Shown here: positions 33,546 through 41,497 of the stretch, one piece after another
Position numbering within the stretch: the first letter of the stretch is position 1
How the letters are laid out: the number at the start of each line of letters is the position of its first letter
From: CAVVJA01 sp963801715
Lineage (GTDB): Bacteria; Actinomycetota; Actinomycetes; Mycobacteriales; Jatrophihabitantaceae
Assembly: GCA_963801715.1 (NCBI GenBank)
Contig: CAWDGB010000007.1
Coordinates: 248,001 to 312,000, forward strand
Reading direction: 5' to 3'
Length of the DNA: 64,000 nucleotides
Notes under the pieces: generated by a model
The model's database searches: none
Seen by the model: only the letters and a program-made list of their open reading frames with translations
What the model was told of the DNA's origin: nothing
Made by a program: the position numbers and the translations under genes

Positions 33546-34322
33546 TCAGTAGGCCGCGGTGCCGCCGTCGATGCTGTACAGCGCTCCGGTGATGCCGCCG
33601 GCCATGTCTGTGGCGAGCAACACCGCGACGGAGGCGACCTCCTCCACTGTGTTCGTCCGCTTGATTGCCGACTCGGCGGTGAACATCTCGATGAGCTGAT
33701 CGAGAGTGATACCCATGGCCTCGGCGGCGCTGGGCCCCTCAGCCAGGAAGATGTCGGTGATGATCAGTCCAGGGCACAGGGAGTTGGCGGTGATGTTGTA
33801 CTGCGCCACTTCCTTGGCTACGGACTTGGTGAATCCATTGATGGCGTGCTTGGACGTCACATAAGCCGAGATGCCGGGCTTGCCATGCTTGCCCTCCACG
33901 GATGACATGTTGATGATCCGCCCGAATTTCTGCGGGATCATGTGCTGCAGCGCGCGCCTGGTTGCCCAGAACGTCGACATGACGTTCCAGCGCAGAACCG
34001 CCTCGAACGACTCGGGGTTGGCATCGACGACGTTTGCGTTGTCGAAGGAGCCGCCGGCATTGTTGACGAGAATGTCGATACGGCCGAAGCGCTCGACGGT
34101 GCCGTCCACGATCGCCTCGACGTCGCTCTGCTTCATCACGTCGCCCTGGAGGAACGCGGCCCGGTCGCCGGCGCCGATCTCCTGCAGCGCCTGCTCACCC
34201 TTGTCCTTGTTCCGCCCGTTGACCGCCACCCTGGCGCCTTCACGCAGGTACGCCTCGGCGATTCCGCGGCCGATGCCCCGCGTCCCTCCGGTGACAAGCG
34301 CCACCTTGCCGTCAAGTTGCAT
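33546..34322 (-). CDS. Short-chain dehydrogenase/reductase
   Basis: The 258-residue protein has TGGTRGIG at residues 11-18, NNAGG, catalytic Ser in NMSSVEGK and Tyr/Lys in YVTSKHA, and a final GALYSIDGGTAAY. This resembles 3-hydroxybutyrate or 3-oxoacyl reductases. NGRNKD after strand 2 suggests NADPH. A C-terminal fragment of another SDR follows immediately. The substrate is unknown. Confidence 0.93.
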   Translation of the reverse strand: MQLDGKVALVTGGTRGIGRGIAEAYLREGARVAVNGRNKDKGEQALQEIGAGDRAAFLQGDVMKQSDVEAIVDGTVERFGRIDILVNNAGGSFDNANVVDANPESFEAVLRWNVMSTFWATRRALQHMIPQKFGRIINMSSVEGKHGKPGISAYVTSKHAINGFTKSVAKEVAQYNITANSLCPGLIITDIFLAEGPSAAEAMGITLDQLIEMFTAESAIKRTNTVEEVASVAVLLATDMAGGITGALYSIDGGTAAY

Positions 34323-34563
34323 CGCTGGCCCGCTCCTTGATCGAGGATGTGCTACACGATGTCGTCGGCTGTTGCGCGGCCGTCGACCCCACGGACAGCT
34401 CTTCGAGATTATTCACACTGACTCTCATAACTCGCGAGAAGCCTATGGGCTCATCGACGACCCGGCAAGGAGTACGGCTGAGCGCCCGCGATCACCATCT
34501 GCGTGCGGGAGCCCCGTTACTCTATTCGGTATTCAGTAACGGCGAGGCCGGAGGGCAGTCGGA

Positions 34564-35031
34564 GTGAACTACGTAGGTACCCTCTATCACGTCGGCGTGC
34601 GCGTGGTCGATCTCGAGGCCGCCATGGCCGAACTGAGCGAGGCCCTCGAGATCACCTGGGCGTCGGTCGTTGAACGTGAACAGCAGGCCTGGACTCCTGC
34701 GGACGGCGCGTTCACCACGCCCTTGCGGTTCACGTACTCGTGCGAAGGTCCGCAGCACGTCGAGTTGCTACAGGGAGCACCCGGATCGCTGTGGGACGGT
34801 GCCGACGCGCCGGGGCTACACCATCACGGGGTCTGGGTCGACGACGTGGCCGCAGAGACGGAACGCTTTGTCGCGGCGGGTTGGACGCTGGAGATGGCGC
34901 AGAAGCCTCCGGAAGAGGGGTACGGCGCGATGACGTACGTCCGGGCGCCTTCCGGATTCCTCCTCGAACCGGTGACCTCAGCGGTGCGGCCACGGTTCGA
35001 ACGCTGGTGGGCCGGCGGCCCGTTCGCTTGA
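34564..35031 (+). CDS. VOC-family protein (glyoxalase_4-like)
   Basis: The 155-residue product opens VGTLYHVGVRVVDLEAAMAE and ends with GYGAMTYVRAPSGFLLEPV, the two beta-alpha-beta repeats of methylmalonyl-CoA-epimerase-like VOC proteins. HVELLQG and LHHHGVWVDD provide likely metal ligands. The start is GTG. It is convergent with a frameshifted small gene whose extended frame overlaps its last 54 bases. Confidence 0.88.
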   Translation: MNYVGTLYHVGVRVVDLEAAMAELSEALEITWASVVEREQQAWTPADGAFTTPLRFTYSCEGPQHVELLQGAPGSLWDGADAPGLHHHGVWVDDVAAETERFVAAGWTLEMAQKPPEEGYGAMTYVRAPSGFLLEPVTSAVRPRFERWWAGGPFA

Positions 35032-35047
35032 GCGGCTGCGACGCCGG

Positions 35048-35349
35048 TTAGAAACGTCGCATGCGACGGCGTTCGCGACGATGCATCCCAGCCGCAGACA
35101 CGGGGAGAGGGGCCGGCCGAAGGGGTCGATAAACAGCGCAACCGGACCGGTTGATGTGCGCAGCGTACCGTCGAGCACATTCACCTGGTAACTAAGCGAA
35201 TTCCCGTCCGCACGTGGGTCGCGGATCGTGACCGCCACTTCCTCGGGCCGGTCACCTGGCTCGGCGACCGATAGGACCGCGTTGGCACGGTCAGTCGCGA
35301 CGCTATCGTCGCCCTCGGTCCAGAGGTCGACGAAACGGCTGGTGGCCAT
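35048..35349 (-). pseudogene. Small conserved actinobacterial-type protein, frameshifted near 3' end
   Basis: From ATG 35349 (MATSRFVDLWTEGDDSVATD...) the frame reads well to GPVALFIDPFGRPLSP. At a run of four C (35102-35105 on the plus strand as GGGG) it leaves the conserved frame. Adding one base gives VSAAGMHRRERRRMRRF and a stop at 35048, a basic C terminus that looks like the natural end. As written it runs on to 34978 and overlaps the VOC gene. Intact length would be about 100 residues. Function unknown. A homopolymer indel is a frequent sequencing error, so the gene may really be intact. Confidence 0.6.
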
Positions 35350-35436
35350 GGGGCCGACCTTGCATGGGCCGATCGCCGAAGTGGATCGTCGATGGTGAAA
35401 CACCTTCGAGCGTGATCTGGCCGCTTCTGTCGCTCG

Positions 35437-35505
35437 TCAGGCCTCCGGCGTATGGACGAACAGTGCTTGAATGTCCTCCAGTTGCGCTTCGGTCACTTCG
35501 CTCAT
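35437..35505 (-). CDS. Candidate 22-residue microprotein or leader peptide
   Basis: ATG 35505 is preceded by CAGGAGGAAGAGACC, one of the strongest ribosome sites in the window. The frame reads MSEVTEAQLEDIQALF and ends after 22 residues, with an acidic amphipathic helix. It lies 87 bases upstream of the frameshifted small gene on the same strand. It could be a leader peptide or a short functional protein. No family recognised. Confidence 0.45.
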   Translation of the reverse strand: MSEVTEAQLEDIQALFVHTPEA

Positions 35506-35668
35506 GGTCTCTTCCTCCTGACCGCGCGCGCCGCGACGCGGTGTCATGCAGCAAAATCGAGGTCAGCCGGGCGGCGTCATCCCCTCTGGATGACAGTCAA
35601 GACCCGATACGTCAAGGGTCCGGAGGCCGCAGGGGAGGAGGATGCGCCAAGCAGTCTCGGCCGGGCAG

Positions 35669-36322
35669 TCAGCTGACTATCAAGTAGATGCTGTTGCCGA
35701 TGAGCCAGAATCCGAGGATGAGCGAGCCGAGGATGATGGCTTGGTCGGTGTGGCTGTTGATCCAGGTTCTGATTTTGGCGAGGAGGACCTGGCTCTGCTC
35801 TGGCCGGAAACCGGCATAGATTTCGAGGGTGATATATGACGATGTGGCGATGACGCAGAATACGAGCAAGGCCACGTAACTCGCGAAGCCGGATAGCTTT
35901 GCATCGACGACGGTTGCGACTCCGGCTGCGATCAGCCCCCAGGGCTGAAGGAGTGGAGCAAGACCGATCGCGAACCAGGGTGACATGTTGTCCACGCCCG
36001 CCTGCCACTTCGGCGGTTTCTTCGGTTTCTTCGGCTGGCCCATTCTCCTACGCTGTCGTACCGCGATGGCGATGAGGCCCACCCCTATCGCAATCTTGAC
36101 GGCGAGAGCGGCCAGCGAGGGTGCCGTGTTCTGCTTGGGCGGGTTGTTGCCGGTCGCCACGACGGTAACCGCCACCACGATCGCCAACGAAACCAACCAG
36201 CCGAAGATGAAGGCCGCGCCTTTCCTAACGCCGCGTTTGGACGGCAGCAATATCAGGAACGCGCTCAGTGGGAGTGGGTCAAGCGCGATCGCAACACCGA
36301 TCAGGACCAGGTCAAGCGTCAT
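35669..36322 (-). CDS. GAP/Sap-family membrane protein
   Basis: The 217-residue product has about six membrane helices and begins MTLDLVLIGVAIALDPLPLS, the family hallmark with conserved Asp-Pro. A basic cytoplasmic loop (RQRRRMGQPKKPKKPPK) separates the two halves. The family (PF11139) includes Sap, involved in moving sulfolipid or glycopeptidolipid to the mycobacterial surface. Start 36322 follows GAGGTAGAAG. It stands alone, so its lipid substrate cannot be inferred. Confidence 0.85.
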   Translation of the reverse strand: MTLDLVLIGVAIALDPLPLSAFLILLPSKRGVRKGAAFIFGWLVSLAIVVAVTVVATGNNPPKQNTAPSLAALAVKIAIGVGLIAIAVRQRRRMGQPKKPKKPPKWQAGVDNMSPWFAIGLAPLLQPWGLIAAGVATVVDAKLSGFASYVALLVFCVIATSSYITLEIYAGFRPEQSQVLLAKIRTWINSHTDQAIILGSLILGFWLIGNSIYLIVS

Positions 36323-36708
36323 ATCTTCTACCTCGCATGCCTACAGCCCTGAGGAGTTGAGCTCACTGTCACGGTTCTGTGCCGCGTGGGCGGGAGCCAT
36401 TATTGCCGGATCGATCGTGGGAGGAGGGAACGCGCGTTCTTGCCGGGCGAGGCTCCGTTTGCCTGAAATCGGATGATCTCCGTTGCCGTGAGTCGAGTCA
36501 GCTCGCAGTGCTAGGACAGGCGGGCTGCCTCACACCACGTGACACAGCGAGACGCTCGATCGCCGCGAACCCTCCTTGTAAGGTGGCGGCTGCCTGCGTG
36601 CATTCAGAAACGTGCCGGCTTGGTTGATCTTGGCGAGTGACTGCCTCACGGCTGGTGATCACTCGGCAACGAGCAGCTAGCTAACCGGCCTGCGGAAAGG
36701 ACTGTTCG
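36323..36708. other. Intergenic region without a supported gene
   Basis: A small inverted repeat GAGTGA...TCACTC near 36634-36664 lies about 45 bases ahead of the oxidoreductase start. Otherwise I see nothing with coding support. Confidence 0.5.
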
Positions 36709-37611
36709 ATGCGAGCGCTGCAGTTTTCGGCTTACGGGGGCCCAGAGGTTCTGCAATGGGCGGAGGCACCCGATCCGCACGCTGGGCCCGGACAGATCCG
36801 GATCACCGTGCGGGCGGCGAGCGTGAACCCAATTGACTGGAAGTTATTCACCGGAGTGATGTCCGGGGGTCAGCCGATGGTCGGTACGGGCTATCTCGGG
36901 TCCGATGCTGCCGGGGTCGTGGACGAGGTCGGCAAGGGCGTGACTGGTATAGCGGTGGGTGATGATGTCTTCGGCAAAGGTCGGCACGTCGAGGCGGAGT
37001 ACGCCGTGCTCGACTCGTGGGCGGCCAAGCCGGCATCCATCGATTGGGCGGTGGCGGCTGCGGCCGGCGTGGCCGGTGAGACCGCCGAGCGCGGTCTTCG
37101 GCTTGTCGACGTCAAGGCCGGCGACACGCTGTTCATCGACGGAGGCGCAGGTGGTGTGGGAGCGGTCGCCGTCCAGATCGCGCTCGCCCGAGGCGCGAGG
37201 GTGATCGCCTCCGCCAGCGAGGCCAACCAGGACTACCTACGGGAGATCGGGGCGATCCCGGTGCTGTATGGCGAGGGCGTAGCCGACCGGGTGCGAAACG
37301 CCGCCGGCGGTTCGGTTGACGCGGTGTTCGATGTCGTCGGCAAGACGCCGGTCGACGAGCTGATCAGCCTGGCACCCGACCCGGCCAAGGTCGTGACCAT
37401 CGCCAACTTCTCGGCCGGTGAAGCTGGAGTCCAGGTCACAGGTGGCGGCGCGGACAGCCGTGCCCCGGAGGCCTTGGCCGAGGTTGCCGACCTGCTGGCG
37501 CAGAACAAGATAGTGATCAAGGTGCAAACCTTTCCGGTCACCCGCGCCGCTGAGGCGTACCGCATCAGTCTGAACGGTCACGTCCGCGGAAAGCTGGTCT
37601 TGATCCCCTGA
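36709..37611 (+). CDS. NADP-dependent quinone-oxidoreductase-like MDR protein
   Basis: The 300-residue protein begins MRALQFSAYGGPEVLQWAEA, with VRAASVNPIDWKLFTG and the nucleotide motif LFIDGGAGGVGAVAVQIALA. The order matches zinc-independent quinone oxidoreductases. VFDVVGKTPVDELI is the second conserved block. GGAAAGGA precedes the ATG. Likely one-electron-safe reduction of quinones or enones. It is convergent with PPK2, with 7 bases between stops. Confidence 0.92.
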   Translation: MRALQFSAYGGPEVLQWAEAPDPHAGPGQIRITVRAASVNPIDWKLFTGVMSGGQPMVGTGYLGSDAAGVVDEVGKGVTGIAVGDDVFGKGRHVEAEYAVLDSWAAKPASIDWAVAAAAGVAGETAERGLRLVDVKAGDTLFIDGGAGGVGAVAVQIALARGARVIASASEANQDYLREIGAIPVLYGEGVADRVRNAAGGSVDAVFDVVGKTPVDELISLAPDPAKVVTIANFSAGEAGVQVTGGGADSRAPEALAEVADLLAQNKIVIKVQTFPVTRAAEAYRISLNGHVRGKLVLIP

Positions 37612-37618
37612 CTTCGCG

Positions 37619-38410
37619 TTATCGAAATCGCTGAGAGTCTCCGGCGAGTGCCTTCTCGATGCGCTCGCAGACGTGTTCGACGACGAGGGCTCGCGCTGTC
37701 GGCTTGTGATCACCGGGCACGACGATCCATGGCGCCTTCGGCTTGTCGGTGCGGGCCAACATCTCCTCGACGGCTTCCTCGTACCGCGGGCGTTTGTCAC
37801 GGTTGCGCCAGTCCTCATCGGTGAGTTTCCACCGGCGTAGTTCGTCTTTGGCGCGGGACTCGAACCGGCGCAGTTGCTCATCGGGGCTGACGTGCATCCA
37901 GAACTTGACCAGGATCATGCCTTCGGCTGCCAACGTCTGCTCGAAGTCGACAATCTCGGTATAGGCGCGTGACCACTGTTCGGTCGTCGCGAAGCCCTCG
38001 ATGCGTTCGACGAGGACACGTCCGTACCAGGAGCGGTCCAAAACAACCATCCCGCCCCAACCCGGCAGAATCGGCCAGAACCGCCATAGGAAGTGGTGCC
38101 GCTTCTCGTCATAAGTCGGCGCCGCGTATTGCGCGACGCGGACGTGCCGCGGATCCAGCGGTTCGACGAGACGCTTGATCGCTCCGCCCTTGCCCGACGC
38201 GTCCCATCCCTCGAAGACGACAGACAGCGGCGGGCCGAGCCCACCGCCTAGTTCTCCGCCAAGTGTCAGGCGCAGCCGGAGCATCCGGTGTTGCGCGGCA
38301 TCCAACCGCTCGAGCGCCTCCTTCTTCGGCGCCCGTTCCGACGGATCGATATCGGCTAGTCGTGCGACCACCCCGACATGCTCGCACCAGCCGACCCGCC
38401 CGCGCGACAA
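37619..38410 (-). CDS. ppk2: Polyphosphate kinase 2 family protein
   Basis: The 263-residue protein has Walker A VVFEGWDASGKGGAIKRLVE, the PPK2 motif RHHFLWRFWPILP and Walker B VVLDRSWYGRVLVERIEGF. The lid region carries DEQLRRFESR and KLTDEDWRNRDK. PPK2 enzymes transfer phosphate between polyphosphate and nucleotides; the subclass cannot be fixed here. The start is uncertain: TTG 38410 as given, or a GTG near 38368. Confidence 0.93.
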   Translation of the reverse strand: MSRGRVGWCEHVGVVARLADIDPSERAPKKEALERLDAAQHRMLRLRLTLGGELGGGLGPPLSVVFEGWDASGKGGAIKRLVEPLDPRHVRVAQYAAPTYDEKRHHFLWRFWPILPGWGGMVVLDRSWYGRVLVERIEGFATTEQWSRAYTEIVDFEQTLAAEGMILVKFWMHVSPDEQLRRFESRAKDELRRWKLTDEDWRNRDKRPRYEEAVEEMLARTDKPKAPWIVVPGDHKPTARALVVEHVCERIEKALAGDSQRFR

Positions 38411-38500
38411 GCCGAGCCGGTTAACCAGGATTGTCGGCCAAGTAGAAGCAGCGTGTGTCGCGGTGGTAGCTGTCCGGAGCAGCCCACGGTGAGGTGGCCT

Positions 38501-38623
38501 TTACCAGACGTAGTAGCCGACACCGTTCGGGTCACAGCGGGACATCATCTCGACATAGCGTCGGCCGGCCGTTCGGATGGCGCGGCCAACGCGGCGCCCT
38601 GCGTTACGGATTAAGTGGCTCAT
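38501..38623 (-). CDS. Candidate 40-residue basic microprotein
   Basis: ATG 38623 has AAGGAGCATGTG immediately upstream. The product starts MSHLIRNAGRRVGRAIRTAG, has eight arginines, and ends in an unusual aromatic tail (CDPNGVGYYVW). The N-terminal half would form a basic amphipathic helix. It lies between PPK2 and the Pro/Thr-rich membrane protein, with no close neighbour. It is too short for most gene finders. I do not recognise the family. Confidence 0.5.
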   Translation of the reverse strand: MSHLIRNAGRRVGRAIRTAGRRYVEMMSRCDPNGVGYYVW

Positions 38624-38926
38624 CACATGCTCCTTGGAGATCGTCGTGGTCGCTTTGATGCCTCAACCATGCCGCCGTACCAGCCGCGGCGCCGTCCACC
38701 GCCCGGGCGATCGGGCAGGTGACCTCGCGTCGACCGATCGGGGGACGCCGGCCGCCGGGTGAGGCGATGGGCTAAGGCCTCATCGGCGCATCAACGTCTC
38801 GAGCGGTGCCGCCCGACCGGGAGCGGGACGGGCGGAGGGTCAGGGCTCGTCGCCGGAATTGCGTCGGAGCGTTTCTCCATGCGGCGAGCCTCCGAGCGCA
38901 ACGGAGATGCGGACCCAAGACCCACA
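38624..38926. other. Intergenic region with GC-rich hairpins only
   Basis: A GC-rich inverted segment near 38813-38836 (CCCGACCGGGAGCGGG) is hairpin-like. No gene supported. Confidence 0.45.
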
Positions 38927-40111
38927 TCAACCGGCGATGATCTTGGACTTGTCGTCGTTCTGAAGCGTTAAGTCCAAGATCACGACCGGGGTGGCGAGGT
39001 CAAAGAGCCTCACGGCGTGGGCGTATTGGTGGGTGTCGGTGTCGGTGTGTGTGGGAGTCGTCGCGGGCGGAGTCGTCGCCGGCGTGGTGGCCGGCGTCGT
39101 GTGCGGCGTCGTAGGCGTGGTCGTGGCCGGCGTGGTTGGTGGCTTCGTTGTCGGTTTCGACGTCGGGGTGCGCGAGGGACTCGGCGAGGCGGAGGTGGCC
39201 CGCGTGGTTGGGCTGGTGGGTGACGGTGCCACAGACGACCGCCCGGCGCTCGACGTACTGGTGCTGCCGACGCCGGCCAGGGAGGGGGAACCGCCGGGCG
39301 CAACGCCGAACATGGCGGTCGTTCCGCCCGGGCCCACCGAGGGTAGGTCGCCACCGAGCAGCACCGGGCCAGGATTGGGCGCCGATGAACATCCTGCGCA
39401 ATGCGTCGATCCGCGCTGTGAACTCGGGGCGGGGGCCGCACCGAGTGTCCGCGGCGCAACCTGCGAGCTTGGTGCCGGGGCGATCAGCGAAGGATCTACC
39501 TGTCCGACCGGTGAGCTGCCGCCCCGTGCCCCATGGACGACCGTCATGGCAATCACGCTGGCGGCGACGATCGCCGCAGCAGCGACGCCGAACGAGGCCT
39601 TCCGCGAACCTGTCCACAAGAAGGACGGACGGTCGCCCGCGAGACGGTGGCGCATCAGCGGACGACCTCGTGGCGTCGCACCGTCCGATGTTGGCGTCGC
39701 ACTGTCCGATGTCGAATCCGGCTGGATGAACCCAGCGAGACCCGACGCGGCGACCATTGCGGCAACCGGTCTGGCCGCAGTGGATTTCCGGAGCGCGGCG
39801 GACGTGACCTCTGCTGGCAGCGGGTTACCGTGCGCGCGGCGGCGTGCATATGCGCGCCTCAGCCTGGCTGCCGCCGGGGAAGTTTTGCGTTGCTTGGACG
39901 GGCGCTTGTGATCCCTGGACTGGGTGGAGCCCTTGCGCCCGACGGCCTGAGCGGCACAGGCGCGCGCGGTACGGGTGACCGTCTTACGCGCGCGCTGCAT
40001 GGTTGTCGGTTTATCGGCAGTCCCGCCCGCGCCGCGACCCATGCCGGCGACCCGCCGAACCGGCCGTGGCCGTCTGACCGCCGCGCGTGACTTACCCCGC
40101 TTGTTCGGCAC
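38927..40111 (-). CDS. Single-pass membrane protein with Pro/Thr-rich surface region
   Basis: From GTG 40111 (GGGGGA four bases upstream; GTG 40165 is also in frame) the first roughly 190 residues are very basic and cytoplasmic (RAVGRKGSTQSRDHKRPSKQ). A membrane helix (ASFGVAAAAIVAASVIAMTV) follows, then a Ser/Pro-rich linker and a Thr/Pro block (KPTTKPPTTPATTTPTTPHT) outside the cell. The last 18 residues (VVILDLTLQNDDKSKIIAG region) are encoded by the dispersed 45-bp repeat, so the repeat supplies the stop end of this protein. Probably a cell-wall-spanning protein; function unknown. Confidence 0.6.
   Translation of the reverse strand: MPNKRGKSRAAVRRPRPVRRVAGMGRGAGGTADKPTTMQRARKTVTRTARACAAQAVGRKGSTQSRDHKRPSKQRKTSPAAARLRRAYARRRAHGNPLPAEVTSAALRKSTAARPVAAMVAASGLAGFIQPDSTSDSATPTSDGATPRGRPLMRHRLAGDRPSFLWTGSRKASFGVAAAAIVAASVIAMTVVHGARGGSSPVGQVDPSLIAPAPSSQVAPRTLGAAPAPSSQRGSTHCAGCSSAPNPGPVLLGGDLPSVGPGGTTAMFGVAPGGSPSLAGVGSTSTSSAGRSSVAPSPTSPTTRATSASPSPSRTPTSKPTTKPPTTPATTTPTTPHTTPATTPATTPPATTPTHTDTDTHQYAHAVRLFDLATPVVILDLTLQNDDKSKIIAG
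38938..38982. repeat. Dispersed 45-bp inverted repeat, copy B
   Basis: TGATCTTGGACTT (38938-38950) and its exact reverse complement (38970-38982) form a 13-bp perfect stem with a 19-base loop. It lies inside the 3' end of the membrane-protein gene and has the same length as copies A and C. Confidence 0.85.
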
Positions 40112-40477
40112 GAATTCCCCCGTAGCGGCGTCCGGGCCGCGGACGCGGCCGGTGCCCGGCCACAATCTACCGTGTCGGATGTGTTTGGTGATATAGGGCG
40201 GCTACGCCGGCGTGCCAGTCGATGACGTTCTGGTGTAGTCAGATGACGGCGGACAGATACGGGTGGACGATGCCGTCGCTCCCGCGTGTCCTACGCGGAT
40301 GGTCCGGCAGCCGCGCGGCGCCAACCTGCTCCTCCTGGGGGTGGCCGTCGTCACGACGCTCGTGGTTCTGGCCACACACGGCCATGGATTTTCCTCGGAG
40401 GACCAGCCGAGACCGTCGACAGGTCGGCAGCTAGGCAGCCGCCGACGCCTCGCAATCGTGTCCGGGTCGCGGCCAGG
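40112..40477. other. Gap with one weak plus-strand frame
   Basis: A plus-strand frame from ATG 40299 reads GANLLLLGVAVVTTLVVLAT, a convincing membrane helix, but has no clear ribosome site and then runs antisense through the end of the PAP2 gene. I do not call it a gene. Confidence 0.35.
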
Positions 40478-41167
40478 TCAAGCCGTCCGGGCAGTGCGGG
40501 TGCGGATTGGCCATCGGGTCGCAACGAGCCAGGTGATGGCGCCGGCGAACATCCCAATGGCGGCACCCCCGACGATGTCGACCGGCCAATGCGCGCCGAT
40601 ATAGATCCGGTTGCCCGCAATCAGGGCGGCGACGGTCACACCGATGACGCGTTGTGGCCACCGCATCCACGGCCATAGCGCGCACACCCCGGCGACGAAC
40701 AGAGCCGTATGCGCCGAGGGGTAGGCGTTGCCGTGGGGTTCAACGGGGTAGCCATGGGCATCGAGGTCGTTGATTACCGCCAACGGTCGCGGTTGGGCGG
40801 CGAGATCCTTCATGAGTTGTGCCACCACTTCCGCGAGCGCGAGCGCAAGCAAGAGGGCACGCAGGATCTCCAGACGGACGCTTGCCCGGCCCGCGGTGAG
40901 GAGAACCCAGCCGATGAACGCACCGCTCAGCAACACCAGCGGTATCGGTCGAAACAGGGGATTGACCACGGCGAAGACGGCAGCGACCGGCTGCGGCGGC
41001 TCGTTGAACCACCTGACCAGGCCCGTCTGCGCCCGCTCGGCGCCCGCCGCCGTCGCCAACCACGCCGACAGGCCGATCACGGCCGCAGCGAGACCTAGCG
41101 TCACTACCGCCGGGACTGGGCGGGGAACGCTCGTCGGTGCGGTGGGCGAATCGGAATAAGTGGTCAC
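40478..41167 (-). CDS. PAP2-family membrane phosphatase
   Basis: The 229-residue product has five to six membrane helices and all three PAP2 motifs: KDLAAQPRP, YPSAHT and RIYIGAHWPVDIVGG with the catalytic His residues. I start it at GTG 41167, just before VTTYSDSPTAPTS and after a G-rich run, because the longer frame to 41377 is not membrane-like or conserved. The family dephosphorylates lipid phosphates such as phosphatidate or undecaprenyl diphosphate. Confidence 0.88.
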   Translation of the reverse strand: MTTYSDSPTAPTSVPRPVPAVVTLGLAAAVIGLSAWLATAAGAERAQTGLVRWFNEPPQPVAAVFAVVNPLFRPIPLVLLSGAFIGWVLLTAGRASVRLEILRALLLALALAEVVAQLMKDLAAQPRPLAVINDLDAHGYPVEPHGNAYPSAHTALFVAGVCALWPWMRWPQRVIGVTVAALIAGNRIYIGAHWPVDIVGGAAIGMFAGAITWLVATRWPIRTRTARTA

Positions 41168-41497
41168 CGGCCCCCCCGCGGCATCACCAGATGAGAAGCT
41201 ACACGCGCGACACAAGGCAATGTCGAGAAGTGTGGTGACGTCTCGCGGGATGACCCATGTCTGGTCGAGTACGGACACCCCCGTCCGGGGTTCTTGACGA
41301 CGCAACCACCTTTGATGCAAGGATCGGGGCCGCCCGGGCGGCGCGTCGGCGAGTCGGACGGAAAGCAGGTCGAGCACCGCATCGAACAGCCCGGCGCACG
41401 ACTCCTCTCGCGTTAGTCGTGATCCTGGACTTGATGCTTTCGAGCGCTCATGAGTAAAAGATCATCAGCAGTATCGTCGGGGTAGGAGGGCGGACAC
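41168..41497. other. Gap between PAP2 and PepN genes
   Basis: Both flanking genes read outward. The gap contains a 45-bp repeat copy at 41420-41464 and no supported gene. Confidence 0.5.
41420..41464. repeat. Dispersed 45-bp repeat, copy C (degenerate right arm)
   Basis: TGATCCTGGACTT at 41420-41432 and AAGATCA at 41458-41464. In this orientation it matches the reverse complement of copy B at 32 of 45 positions with no gaps. It lies 33 bases ahead of pepN. Confidence 0.7.

Noticed and set aside
40299..40604. Plus-strand small membrane protein (GANLLLLGVAVVTTLVV)
   Set aside because: One plausible helix but no ribosome site, and the rest is antisense to the conserved PAP2 C terminus.
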